Shown in pieces: positions 34,921 to 42,434 of a stretch of DNA of 56,469 nt. Both the position numbers and the translations under genes were made by a program. Within the stretch, counting starts at the first letter, position 1. Every line of letters starts with the position of its first letter. The notes under the pieces are model-generated. The model ran no database searches. It saw only the letters and a list, made by a program, of their open reading frames with translations, and was not told where the DNA came from. Source of the stretch: Soonwooa sp032062245 (GTDB lineage: Bacteria; Bacteroidota; Bacteroidia; Flavobacteriales; Weeksellaceae). The stretch lies in the NCBI RefSeq assembly GCF_032062245.1, contig NZ_DAMBQF010000016.1, forward strand, positions 1-56,469, written 5' to 3'.

Positions 34921-36291
34921 ATGAAAATTTTCCTTAGCTGGTTATGTAGTTTATATTTTGTTTTGGGATGGAGCCAAACGACAACTAATCCCAAACTCGA
35001 TCTACCACAGATCCCTTCCAATATTAGTATTCCGATACAACTTCCAATCTCCGAAATTGAAAATCTGGTTAATAAATCTGTTACAGGAACCATCTACGAA
35101 GACAAATCTTTTACGGATAACAATAATGACCAATTCAAAGTTAAAGTCAACAAGTTATCCGATATTAAGCTGAAAGCCTTAACCAATAACCGATTGATGT
35201 TTTCTGTTCCACTTCAGATTTGGACCGAAAAAGGTTATGGGACGATGGGCGTTTACTTATATAAAGACACAAGTTTTAACTTAGTGATGAATTTTGTTTC
35301 TTCAATTTCTACTAATCCAGATTGGAGTTTGACAACATCTACACAAAGCGCAGGTTTTGTTTGGAAAGAAAAACCAGTTCTCGATTACGGTAAAGTCAAA
35401 ATCCCCGTTGCTAGCTTTATTGAATCAACACTTAAAGAACAACAATCAAAATTCACTTCTTTAATAGATGCACAGATTAAAAATTCTTTTAAGTTACAAC
35501 CTTACTTAGTCCTTGCTTGGAATCAGTTTGCAAAGCCAATTAATATTTCTCAAGAATATAATACTTGGTTAAAAATTACGCCTCAAAGAACATATTTAAA
35601 ACCCATTGAAGTCTATGCAGATAAGATTAAGGCAAATGTTGGTCTTAGCCTTCTTTCTGAGACTTTCGTAGGCGAAGTGCCGTCTGCGTCAGCTTTGGTT
35701 AAACAAGTTCCTAATTACATTTCTAAACCTGATATTTCTGATGATTTTGTGCTACAGACAACAACTAATATTAGTTTTAATGAAGCAAGTATTTTAGCAG
35801 AGAAACAGTTTTCACATAAGGAAATCGAACTTGGCAGTTCTTCTCGAAAAGTTAAAGTAGAAGCCATTTCTGTATATCCAGAAAAAGATAATATTGTTTT
35901 AAAAATTACGACTTCGGGCTATGTTAATGGAACGTCTTTTATTAAAGGACAAGCTGCTTATGATGAAGTCGGACAAAAGATTGTTTTAACAAATACAGAT
36001 TTTAATTTAAAAACGAAAAACAATTTTCAAAAAGCTGTGACAGTTTTGTTCGAAGGTAAGATTAGAAAAATGGTGGAGCAAGAATATGGCATCCCTATGA
36101 AAGATATAGTAACGTCGTCTAAACAAAGCTTGACAGAGAATTTTAATAAAGAGTATTTTCCAGGATTAAAATTATCAGGTCAAGTTGTCGATTTTAAACC
36201 AAGTAAATTTATTTTAACACCGACTTATATTACTGTGGTCATAGATACTAAAGCAAAGTTACAATTATTAATTTCGGGACTGAATTTTTAG
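34921..36291 (+). CDS. DUF4403 family exported protein
   Basis: A 456-aa protein with a signal peptide (residues 1-19, ending LGWSQ). LDLPQIPSNISIPIQLPISEIENLVNKS and the later TWLKITPQRTYLKPIEVYADKIKANVGLSL are characteristic of DUF4403, a Bacteroidota/Proteobacteria family with two lipid-binding-like (BPI/LEA-type) beta domains. A role in envelope lipid binding is only an inference from fold. The length is normal. The 224-aa exported gene follows 21 bp downstream, in likely operon. Confidence 0.82.
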   Translation: MKIFLSWLCSLYFVLGWSQTTTNPKLDLPQIPSNISIPIQLPISEIENLVNKSVTGTIYEDKSFTDNNNDQFKVKVNKLSDIKLKALTNNRLMFSVPLQIWTEKGYGTMGVYLYKDTSFNLVMNFVSSISTNPDWSLTTSTQSAGFVWKEKPVLDYGKVKIPVASFIESTLKEQQSKFTSLIDAQIKNSFKLQPYLVLAWNQFAKPINISQEYNTWLKITPQRTYLKPIEVYADKIKANVGLSLLSETFVGEVPSASALVKQVPNYISKPDISDDFVLQTTTNISFNEASILAEKQFSHKEIELGSSSRKVKVEAISVYPEKDNIVLKITTSGYVNGTSFIKGQAAYDEVGQKIVLTNTDFNLKTKNNFQKAVTVLFEGKIRKMVEQEYGIPMKDIVTSSKQSLTENFNKEYFPGLKLSGQVVDFKPSKFILTPTYITVVIDTKAKLQLLISGLNF

Positions 36292-36312
36292 TATATTTAA
36301 AAGAAAAAAATC

Positions 36313-36987
36313 ATGAAGAATATTTTTATTTCATTTTTATCTCTTTCGGGAGTTTTAATATTTGCTCAGGAAGCCGCGCCGTTGCACATCCAAAATATGA
36401 GTTTGAATGCTCAAAGTATTTTTTTGAAAGATGGATTTAAAACTGATTTAGGAACAGAAGGTATTCCTTACATAAACAATGATCTTTTTTCGGAAGCTAA
36501 AGTTGGAACTTCTGAAAAGTTGACTAGTGTTAGATATAATGCTAGCCTAGATCAGTTTGAGTTTCTTCAGAATGGACAAATGCTATTGATGGGCAAAGAA
36601 GATTGGTACAGCCCTGTTTATTTTCCGTCAACAAATGAATTTGTTGTATTGGGAGATATTATATATAAGAATAAATCGACGAAATCTTATTTGTTTGAAT
36701 ATATTAAAGGTGATAAGGTAAGTGCATATCGTAAAATTTCCAAGACATTTAAGAAAGGTGAATATGCGGCATCTTCTTTTGATAAAGATCAACCGAATCG
36801 ATTTAGAGAAGAGCCAGATCAATATTATTTGAAATTGGAGGACGGAAAATTTGTGGAATTTCCTAAGAATAAGAAAAAACTTATTGAATTATTTCCGGAT
36901 AAGAAAAAGTCAATTAATGATAATGTAATTTCTAATGACTTTGATTTTAATACTAAAAAGCTAATTGTCTCACTTTTAAATAGATAA
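36313..36987 (+). CDS. Exported protein of unknown function
   Basis: A 224-aa protein with a signal peptide (MKNIFISFLSLSGVLIFAQ). The mature part is beta-rich with repeated short strands (LTSVRYNASLDQFEF, FVVLGDIIYKNKSTKSYLFEY), compatible with a small propeller-like or barrel fold. Not recognised. It is probably co-transcribed with the DUF4403 gene (21 bp apart) and ends before a strong bidirectional terminator that lies at the boundary of the inserted element. Confidence 0.75.
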   Translation: MKNIFISFLSLSGVLIFAQEAAPLHIQNMSLNAQSIFLKDGFKTDLGTEGIPYINNDLFSEAKVGTSEKLTSVRYNASLDQFEFLQNGQMLLMGKEDWYSPVYFPSTNEFVVLGDIIYKNKSTKSYLFEYIKGDKVSAYRKISKTFKKGEYAASSFDKDQPNRFREEPDQYYLKLEDGKFVEFPKNKKKLIELFPDKKKSINDNVISNDFDFNTKKLIVSLLNR

Positions 36988-37006
36988 TTTATTAGATATT
37001 AGAAAT

Positions 37007-37038
37007 AAAAAAACCTCTGATTCTTCAGAGGTTTTTTT
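37007..37038. terminator. Bidirectional terminator at the left edge of the element; original ssrA terminator
   Basis: A 14-bp stem (AAAAAAACCTCTGA / TCAGAGGTTTTTTT) with a TTCT loop. It ends the 36313-36987 gene on the plus strand. On the minus strand it would have directly followed the ssrA 3' end before the element inserted, because the ssrA-derived direct repeat abuts it at 37037. Confidence 0.9.
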
Positions 37039-37053
37039 GTGGAGTTGGAGGGA
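37037..37053 (-). repeat. Left attachment site (attL or attR), 17-bp ssrA 3' end copy
   Basis: TTGTGGAGTTGGAGGGA, identical to 43950-43966 at the ssrA 3' end. It diverges immediately afterward (CTACCAAT rather than TTCGAACC), marking the crossover boundary. Confidence 0.92.
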
Positions 37054-37101
37054 CTACCAATATAAATTGATTATCAATTAGTTATAATTGTTTTTAATTA
37101 A

Positions 37102-37127
37102 TTGTACCGACATTTGTACCGACAATT
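37102..37127 (+). repeat. Left arm-type integrase site (double GTACCGACA motif)
   Basis: A 26-bp sequence made of TTGTACCGACA, T, then TTGTACCGACAATT, in the same orientation as its exact copy at 43793-43818. It starts 48 bp inside the left core repeat. Confidence 0.85.
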
Positions 37128-37402
37128 GTTTGAGTTAAGTTGATTTCTATGTTTTATAATATTCTAGATTTTTGCTCTAATGACCTTTTGTATTTTTTTC
37201 TGAAGCTTGTCAGTAGATTAGCATGAGTTCAATTACCGATAATCAATTCTAATTATACATTTTAGGGATAATTTTATATTTTGACAAAATTGTCAAATAT
37301 TATTTATGCTTCAAGTCTTTATGTGATTTTCAGTTTTAAAATGTCGATTTATATTAATAGCGAGTGAAAGACTGTTAGGTTAGATATATACAGATAGGGC
37401 AC

Positions 37403-37440
37403 AAAAAAAACGGGATATTTATTTTGAATAAATTACCCCG
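37403..37440 (-). terminator. Terminator of the element's minus-strand operon
   Basis: Nested stem CGGG/CCCG (37411-37414 with 37437-37440) and TTTATT/AATAAA (37418-37423 with 37427-37432), with eight A at 37403-37410 giving a T run on the minus strand. It lies about 190 bp after the last gene stop. Confidence 0.6.
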
Positions 37441-37629
37441 CCCTTATTGTTTTCGTTGAATTGTTTCAGAATTTGAAAGTCGATTTCTTATCGTCCCTAG
37501 TTTCTTTTGCTTCTGTTATTATCTAAGATTATTTTTAAAGTCTTTTAATTATGATGATTAAAGGGTGTTTGATTTTGATTTGTGTTGAAAGGGGGGATTT
37601 ATTATCATTAAAGGTTTAATCTATTATAT

Positions 37630-38043
37630 TTATTCTAGAGCTTGTGTTGTTCCTCCATTTATTATTTCTAAGTCATTTGTTATAAAATTATCAAACAAGA
37701 TTTTTATAATTTGTTTTTCAGATAACTGATATTTAGTAGATAATTTTTTTATCAAATCATTTTTTAAGATTGGATCATTGTTATTAATATTTTTACTTTC
37801 TTTTAAAACATCATATACTAAGTTGTATTGGTCTTTTTTCGGAATTGATATGGAGTCAGCTGTTAATAATATTAGTTCAGTTCTAATTTTTTCCCTTTTT
37901 AGAAATGCTTCAGTAAAAACTACCATCGAATCAGATTGTATTTTTTGATCCTCTAATTCTTTTGTAGTTAATTTTTTTTGTACTGCTGGTTTTTCTGAAC
38001 ATCCTACGCATAGAATTATTGTTGCAATTAAGAATTTCTTCAT
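37630..38043 (-). CDS. Small lipoprotein-like protein on the element
   Basis: A 137-aa protein with a hydrophobic leader and Cys (MKKFLIATIILCVGCSEK); the lipobox is imperfect (CVGC). The mature part is charged and predicted helical, with SDSMVVFTEAFLKREKIRTE-like segments, and no recognisable domain. It is the last gene of the element's operon, 31 bp after the 71-aa ORF. An exported product on a small mobile element could act in entry exclusion or in exit of a phage form, but nothing in the sequence proves either. Confidence 0.6.
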   Translation of the reverse strand: MKKFLIATIILCVGCSEKPAVQKKLTTKELEDQKIQSDSMVVFTEAFLKREKIRTELILLTADSISIPKKDQYNLVYDVLKESKNINNNDPILKNDLIKKLSTKYQLSEKQIIKILFDNFITNDLEIINGGTTQALE

Positions 38044-38074
38044 AGTAATAATTTTTCCTAAGATATTTAAAATA

Positions 38075-38290
38075 TCAATACTTCGGGCGTTTTTTATTAC
38101 GATTGTTATAGACTTCCAATAATAGTTCCTTGTTAGGGATTTTCTCCCAAATGGCGGTTAGGTCTGCATCTTTGTATTTCTGTCTAATATTGTCGTGTTT
38201 ATCGAATACTAAAGATATTCTGAGGATTGTTACAACTTGCATTATTGTAAAGTTACTTTGTTCGGCTAGGTTTAATAGTATTGTTTTCAT
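38075..38290 (-). CDS. Small ORF of unknown function on the element
   Basis: A 71-aa basic protein (ends NNRNKKRPKY). N-terminal residues are hydrophobic/helical (MKTILLNLAEQSNFTIMQVV); no motif is recognised. It is placed between the 81-aa ORF (21 bp upstream) and the lipoprotein gene in the same direction, which supports it being real. Confidence 0.5.
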   Translation of the reverse strand: MKTILLNLAEQSNFTIMQVVTILRISLVFDKHDNIRQKYKDADLTAIWEKIPNKELLLEVYNNRNKKRPKY

Positions 38291-38311
38291 TTTATTACTT
38301 AGGATTGTATT

Positions 38312-38557
38312 TTAGTTTAATTCAGATAATGGATTTATAAACTCATTTTTTAATTTCTGTAAATCTGCTGGTTCTAGCTGTGAAAGTATTTCTATAAGTT
38401 TATGATAACTCATTTCGGGAACTTCCTCAAAATAACCCAGATTATAACCTTTCTCTGTTGGTGTTCCGTCTTGGTTAAGGATTCCTTCCGATAGTCCGAT
38501 ATTAATTATTTCTTGTTCTGTTGTGCCTAGTTGCTTGGCTAGTTCTTGTATTGTCAT
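38312..38557 (-). CDS. Small putative DNA-binding protein on the element
   Basis: An 81-aa acidic protein. The N-terminus MTIQELAKQLGTTEQEIINIGL reads as a helix-turn-helix, and the following GILNQDGTPTEKGYNLGYFE resembles the short winged segment of KilAC/antirepressor-type domains; both are weak, by-eye similarities. It starts 3 bp after the Rep-like gene stop, so the two are likely translated together. Confidence 0.55.
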   Translation of the reverse strand: MTIQELAKQLGTTEQEIINIGLSEGILNQDGTPTEKGYNLGYFEEVPEMSYHKLIEILSQLEPADLQKLKNEFINPLSELN

Positions 38558-38560
38558 ATT

Positions 38561-39763
38561 CTAAAAATTAAATTGTAATTGATTTGGTGGGTAGTTGCGT
38601 TGCTCGAACTTAATTCGGTTGTGTATGGTGTTAAAATGTTTGTTCCGAATATTGTGAGCGATGTAATAAAATTGTGCTTCTAAATCTAAATTCCGTTTCT
38701 TACTTTTCAGATATTTGTTTTCGATTTGCTTATAGATTTTGGGATAATGATCGTAGTAATATCGTAATGCTAAAATGTTAATGTAGTTACTTTGGATTTT
38801 CTGCATACTAATATCCAATCCTGTTACATTACAATTCCTTTTTGTGCAAATTCTAACTATGTCTTTTTCTTCTGATTTGTGCATATTCCAACTATCTATT
38901 AAAGCTGGAATTTGCATTTTTAAAAAACATTGCTCGATTTCATAAGTGAGTTGTTTCTTTAACTCGGTGTGCCAATATCCGAACTGCTGATAATAGTTTA
39001 TTCGTGCATTTCTAAGACCATTGCGATAATGAAACTCATTTTCATAATACCGAATATCATGTATGCCCGAATCGTTCTGTAATTGGTCTAATATTAAAAT
39101 ATGTTCCCACGATTTCAGCAATCTATTATAAAGGCTTCTAATTATATCGGGATTTAATAAATCATTGTAAGAATGTATTCTAAAATCTCGTTGTAACTTT
39201 TCAGCGGTGCAAAACATATTCTCAAACCTCAACGTATTTGGATGTATGATGTTGGGATATTGTAAGCCTTTATGATATATTTTTGCGCTTATCGTTGGAT
39301 AAGTTTCTTTTTTCTTTGTTGACTTAAAATAGGGAAGATGAGAATGCACTTGTAACAAAGGTTTCTTATTAAAGTACAAAGCTTGGTTAACAATATCCTT
39401 GCTGTCAAATTGATCGGGAATTATATTAACGCCAGCATCTGCCGAAGTAGGTTTTAATATTTTGGTATATTGTTCAATATTTAGTTTGTAAGCAATTTCT
39501 CTTAATGCACTTTCTAGGTTGACGATATTTAATTGGTCGCCATTGTGTATGTCGTTATTAATGTAGTAATGCGGTTTTATTGCGATGTCTACCTTGTTGT
39601 AATTACTACTGCCATTAATCTTTTTTAAAACCACTTTTACACCTTTTTTACCTATTCTAAAGATGTCTTTGTTTAGTGATTGGCTGGATAGGTTTAGAAA
39701 TTTAGAATTGCTTATAGCATCAATTAAATCTAGGTTAGTTGATGTTGAATTGATAAAATCCAT
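38561..39763 (-). CDS. Putative replication initiator (filamentous-phage gpII/X-like)
   Basis: A 400-aa protein, His/Tyr/Asn-rich. The layout resembles replication proteins of the phage X/gpII type: an N-terminal beta region (VDIAIKPHYYINNDIHNGDQL), a helix plus strand LESALREIAYKLNI...ADAGVNIIPDQF that corresponds to the conserved L..L...L.I...RiD region, then KIYHKGLQYPN and TLRFENMF, corresponding to the K.Y.K and LRFE motifs, and a helical C-terminal half. Candidate catalytic tyrosines are present (KIYHK and others) but I cannot fix one. If correct it would nick a double-strand origin for rolling-circle replication. It leads four genes in a row. The motif TGGCAACC lies just upstream of its start. 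Alternative: an uncharacterised element protein. Confidence 0.5.
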   Translation of the reverse strand: MDFINSTSTNLDLIDAISNSKFLNLSSQSLNKDIFRIGKKGVKVVLKKINGSSNYNKVDIAIKPHYYINNDIHNGDQLNIVNLESALREIAYKLNIEQYTKILKPTSADAGVNIIPDQFDSKDIVNQALYFNKKPLLQVHSHLPYFKSTKKKETYPTISAKIYHKGLQYPNIIHPNTLRFENMFCTAEKLQRDFRIHSYNDLLNPDIIRSLYNRLLKSWEHILILDQLQNDSGIHDIRYYENEFHYRNGLRNARINYYQQFGYWHTELKKQLTYEIEQCFLKMQIPALIDSWNMHKSEEKDIVRICTKRNCNVTGLDISMQKIQSNYINILALRYYYDHYPKIYKQIENKYLKSKKRNLDLEAQFYYIAHNIRNKHFNTIHNRIKFEQRNYPPNQLQFNF

Positions 39764-39786
39764 TTATTTTTTTTATCTTTGTTGTG

Positions 39787-39802
39787 TTGTAATGGTTGCC
39801 AC
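39787..39802 (-). repeat. GGTTGCCA motif upstream of the Rep-like gene (copy 1)
   Basis: TTGTAATGGTTGCCAC, 15 of 16 matching the copy at 40859-40874 after allowing Y at the variable positions. It lies 24 bp before the start of the Rep-like gene. The core GGTTGCCA also covers the integrase start codon at 43746-43754. Confidence 0.6.
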
Positions 39803-39830
39803 TTTTACAGCGATTTGAACTAAAGGAAGC

Positions 39831-40040
39831 CTAGTAAAGACTTCCTTTTTTTAGTTCCTCTAGCATACTTCCAATGGCTTCGGTGGTGTTGTTAACGCCC
39901 TCTTGCACTTCAACCTCTAAAAGTTGAAACTCATAATTGGTAAGTTTTTCAAGTGTAATTGGTTTGCGTGGATCTACTTCTAAAGTATCAGCGTTAAAGA
40001 ATCTCGATACCTCATCGAGTAATGATAAAGACGTATTCAT
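39831..40040 (-). CDS. Small acidic ORF after the HTH gene
   Basis: A 69-aa acidic, helical protein (MNTSLSLLDEVSRFFNADTL). Its ATG shares a base with the TAA of the upstream HTH gene (TAATG at 40038-40042), which indicates coupled translation and supports it as a real gene. The hairpin AAAGGAAG/CTTCCTTT (39822-39829 with 39841-39848) covers its stop codon. Not recognised. Confidence 0.6.
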   Translation of the reverse strand: MNTSLSLLDEVSRFFNADTLEVDPRKPITLEKLTNYEFQLLEVEVQEGVNNTTEAIGSMLEELKKGSLY

Positions 40041-40324
40041 TAACTCAATTTGTTTTTTAAGATTAATTCGTCAATGTCAGATCGTAAAAAGTAGATTCTA
40101 TTGCCAACCCCGAAGCTAGAAATTATTCCATCTTTGCGCCATCTGTGTAATGTGCTAAGATCTATTTTTAAGAGTTTGCATACTTCCAAACGTGTAAGGT
40201 ATTCGCTTGGTTGTTTTGGTTGGAACTCGGCAGATAGTTGTGCCTTTAGTTCGGGAATTAAAGAGTTTTTTAACTCTGTGATAAGGTCATTCAGGGAAAT
40301 CCCGAGAAATTGTATTGCGCTCAT
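40040..40324 (-). CDS. Excisionase-family helix-turn-helix protein
   Basis: A 94-aa DNA-binding protein. The C-terminal half YLTRLEVCKLLKIDLSTLHRWRKDG...NRIYFLRSDIDELI is a MerR-superfamily/HTH_17 (excisionase-like) domain with the typical W-R-x-x-G-I turn and RI-x-F wing. The N-terminal ~35 residues form a short helix (LNDLITELKNSLIPEL), possibly for dimerisation. Such proteins on Bacteroidota mobile elements act as recombination directionality factors or transcription regulators. Four 11-bp direct repeats lie 36-79 bp upstream of its start and are candidate binding sites. The 69-aa ORF is coupled to its stop. Confidence 0.82.
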   Translation of the reverse strand: MSAIQFLGISLNDLITELKNSLIPELKAQLSAEFQPKQPSEYLTRLEVCKLLKIDLSTLHRWRKDGIISSFGVGNRIYFLRSDIDELILKNKLS

Positions 40325-40359
40325 AGCTAATGAAATATTATTAGCGCAAAGGAAATATA

Positions 40360-40403
40360 GTTTTATTCCTGTTTTATTCCTGTTTCATTCTTATTTTATT
40401 CCT
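40360..40403 (+). repeat. Four tandem 11-bp iterons upstream of the HTH gene
   Basis: TTTTATTCCTG at 40360-40370, 40371-40381 and 40393-40403, with one degenerate copy TTTCATTCTTA at 40382-40392. The spacing is one helical turn, so all copies face the same side of the DNA. The array covers the end of the 149-aa gene and the region before the HTH gene. Confidence 0.9.
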
Positions 40404-40845
40404 GTTGAGATTCATTACTATTAAAAAGAATTTCTAAATTTTTTAGTGTTGTTTGATGTGTTAAAGTCTCTCCTTTAATATCTCTTCTACCATAATCGAA
40501 ATTATATTTTTTTGAAACTAATTGCTTATAACGTTCTTTACTTATTTTTTGATACTTATTTAAGAAATAAAATATTTGATTGAACTTTGTTAAATCTGTA
40601 AATGATTTATTAGTTTGATTAAAATTATCAATAAAGTAATCTAATAATTTTAATCTTGTCATTTCTCCACTAAATAATGTAAATGCTATTCTGTCAATTT
40701 CATTTTTGTATGGGATCTTGCTTTCGTAGTCAGCAATTATTTTATGCAATTCTTCTTCTGTGTAAGCAAATCTATCATATATTAGATTTTCGATATAATC
40801 ATCTTGTAGATAATCGCCAATATGGTCATCATCAATAAAGTCCAT
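40396..40845 (-). CDS. Unknown acidic protein on the element
   Basis: A 149-aa cytoplasmic protein, acidic at the N-terminus (MDFIDDDHIGDYLQDDYIENL), helical throughout, with FYFLNKYQKISKERYKQLVSKKYNF as a basic patch. No family recognised. It ends within the iteron array and begins 13 bp after a GGTTGCCA motif. Confidence 0.6.
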   Translation of the reverse strand: MDFIDDDHIGDYLQDDYIENLIYDRFAYTEEELHKIIADYESKIPYKNEIDRIAFTLFSGEMTRLKLLDYFIDNFNQTNKSFTDLTKFNQIFYFLNKYQKISKERYKQLVSKKYNFDYGRRDIKGETLTHQTTLKNLEILFNSNESQQE

Positions 40846-40858
40846 AACTTTTATTTAT

Positions 40859-40874
40859 TTGTAACGGTTGCCAT
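40859..40874 (-). repeat. GGTTGCCA motif upstream of the 149-aa gene (copy 2)
   Basis: TTGTAACGGTTGCCAT, nearly identical to 39787-39802, located 13 bp upstream of the minus-strand start at 40845. Confidence 0.6.
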
Positions 40875-40882
40875 GTTTTAAA

Positions 40883-41206
40883 TTATAAAGTTGTCGCAGC
40901 TTCTCGCATTGGGAAAATGTCGTCTGCATATACTTTTTCAGCGATTATTTTTTCAATAGCTAATTTTTCTTCTGTACTAATTTTAACTTTAAGCATATTC
41001 TTCCAAGTTCTGATAAGTTCAACTTCCTTTTTCATAATAGAAGGCTCTTCGCCATACCACTTAATATCAGCCTTAACAATCGCTTTAAGCATAATATCCT
41101 CGCTATAAATTTTGAAATATCCAATAGCGATATTTTTACTTTCAAGCCTAAAGTCTACGATAAATGCGTAGCCATTTAATGATTTTACTTTGTTTAAGAA
41201 TTCCAT
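40883..41206 (-). CDS. Unknown small protein on the element
   Basis: A 107-aa cytoplasmic protein of mixed strand and helix (YAFIVDFRLESKNIAIGYFKIYSEDIML, then helical KISTEEKLAIEKIIAEKVY). No family recognised. It lies downstream of a palindrome at 41330-41357 and upstream of the 149-aa gene in the same direction. Confidence 0.6.
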   Translation of the reverse strand: MEFLNKVKSLNGYAFIVDFRLESKNIAIGYFKIYSEDIMLKAIVKADIKWYGEEPSIMKKEVELIRTWKNMLKVKISTEEKLAIEKIIAEKVYADDIFPMREAATTL

Positions 41207-41329
41207 AATAATAAAATTTAAGGGTTAATGATTTGATGTTTTTGTTATTTTCAAATTGTTGATTATTTTATAATCGTTATTAATTTCACTTATAAAATAT
41301 TTGTTTTCTTATAAACGTTAGGATTGTCA

Positions 41330-41357
41330 TTTATACAAAATGCTGTTTTTGTATAAA
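41330..41357. repeat. 28-bp palindrome with flanking TATAAACGTT repeats
   Basis: Perfect 11-bp arms TTTATACAAAA and TTTTGTATAAA with spacer TGCTGT. TATAAACGTT occurs at 41310-41319 and again at 41352-41361, 42 bp (four helical turns) apart. No T run follows on either strand, so it looks like a protein-binding site rather than a terminator. Confidence 0.8.
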
Positions 41358-41366
41358 CGTTTTTAT

Positions 41367-42431
41367 TTAGTTTATAAAAAGTTGCAATAATGGTTCATTA
41401 ATATAATAGCTTGATTTTCCTATCTGAACTTTATGTAAATATCCCTTTTCTGTAAGTATTTCTAAGTACTTCCTTGCAGTCAAATAAGATACTTGTAGAT
41501 CTTTTTGTAATAAATCAATCTTGGTATAAGGATTTTTAAATAGATTGTTAATGAGGTCTTGACTGTATATTTTTGGTAATTCTGATCTTAACTTTTGCTT
41601 AGTGTTCTGCATTAATGTTTTGATATTTTCTACCAATTCAATTGTCTGTTGTGCGGTAACCTCAACCCCTTTTAGTAAATATAAAATCATACTTTCCCAA
41701 TCCTCATGTGTTCTTACACCTTGTAGAATTGTATAATAATCCATTTTATTACGGATAATGTATCGGCTCAAATATAGAATCGGTAAGTCTAAAAGTCCTT
41801 GTAATACCAAATATAAGATATTAATTATCCTGCCCGTTCTACCGTTGCCATCATAAAATGGATGTATACTTTCAAATTGATAATGTATTATTGCCATTTT
41901 TACTAACGGATCTAAATCAGAAAATTCATTATCATTGATAAATTTTTCTAGGTTTGCCATGAGGTTTAAAACTTCGCTACTGTCTTGCGGTGGCGTGTAG
42001 ACGGTTTGTCCTAGATTGTTGACTAATTTTGTTCCAGCTTGTGTACGGAATCCAGCGTTATTGTGTTCTAAAGTAGTTTGTATCTCAACAATATGTTTGT
42101 TGAGTAAGAGTTTTTCTTTTCGTACAATTTCAAAACCTAGTCTTAAACTTTGTGCATAGCTGTAAACTTCCTTTGTTGCAGGGTTTTTACTTTCTATTAA
42201 AATATTTTCTTTATATAACTCATCGTGAGTTGTCACAATGTTTTCTATTTCACTACTGTCTTTTGCTTCTTGTAATGTAAGTGTGTTTATTAAAATGTTT
42301 TCATTTGGAATAGTTTTAACCGTTCCTTTTAACTCTGCCAAAAAGCGATGTGATTTGGATAACTGTTTTAAAATAGCAGAAGTTTCTATTTCTCTTTTTG
42401 GAGGCAGATAGGGTAAATTAAAATTTTCCAT
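41367..42431 (-). CDS. Fic family protein, class II (self-inhibited)
   Basis: A 354-aa AMP-transferase-type enzyme. The Fic motif HPFYDGNGRTGR (H190 to R201) is complete. An N-terminal inhibitory helix SSEIEN (S59 to N64) matches the (S/T)xxxE(G/N) rule, which puts it in class II, with the inhibitor in the same chain. The N-terminal Fic_N region and the C-terminal winged helix (IDLLQKDLQVSYLTARKYLEIL, ~298-350) give the common Bacteroidota Fic layout. It probably modifies a protein with AMP and/or controls its own transcription; the target is unknown. It starts 3 bp after the integrase stop, so the two are co-expressed. Confidence 0.93.
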   Translation of the reverse strand: MENFNLPYLPPKREIETSAILKQLSKSHRFLAELKGTVKTIPNENILINTLTLQEAKDSSEIENIVTTHDELYKENILIESKNPATKEVYSYAQSLRLGFEIVRKEKLLLNKHIVEIQTTLEHNNAGFRTQAGTKLVNNLGQTVYTPPQDSSEVLNLMANLEKFINDNEFSDLDPLVKMAIIHYQFESIHPFYDGNGRTGRIINILYLVLQGLLDLPILYLSRYIIRNKMDYYTILQGVRTHEDWESMILYLLKGVEVTAQQTIELVENIKTLMQNTKQKLRSELPKIYSQDLINNLFKNPYTKIDLLQKDLQVSYLTARKYLEILTEKGYLHKVQIGKSSYYINEPLLQLFIN

Positions 42432-42434
42432 TGG

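Larger units (their letters stand above)
37054..37629. other. Noncoding left end of the element
   Basis: About 575 bp without a gene. It holds the left arm-type repeat (37102-37127), AT-rich sequence, and an operon terminator (37403-37440). An origin of replication for the Rep-like protein could lie here but no specific signature was recognised. Confidence 0.6.

Noticed and set aside
37403..37440. Nested hairpin as a double-strand replication origin of the element
   Set aside because: The eight-A run on one side makes a minus-strand terminator the simpler reading, although an origin nearby cannot be excluded.
39822..39848. Hairpin at the end of the 69-aa ORF as a terminator
   Set aside because: On the minus (gene) strand only three T follow the stem; the long T run belongs to the plus strand, where no gene is read.
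40360..40403. CRISPR array
   Set aside because: The 11-bp units are contiguous with no spacers and there are no cas genes in the window.
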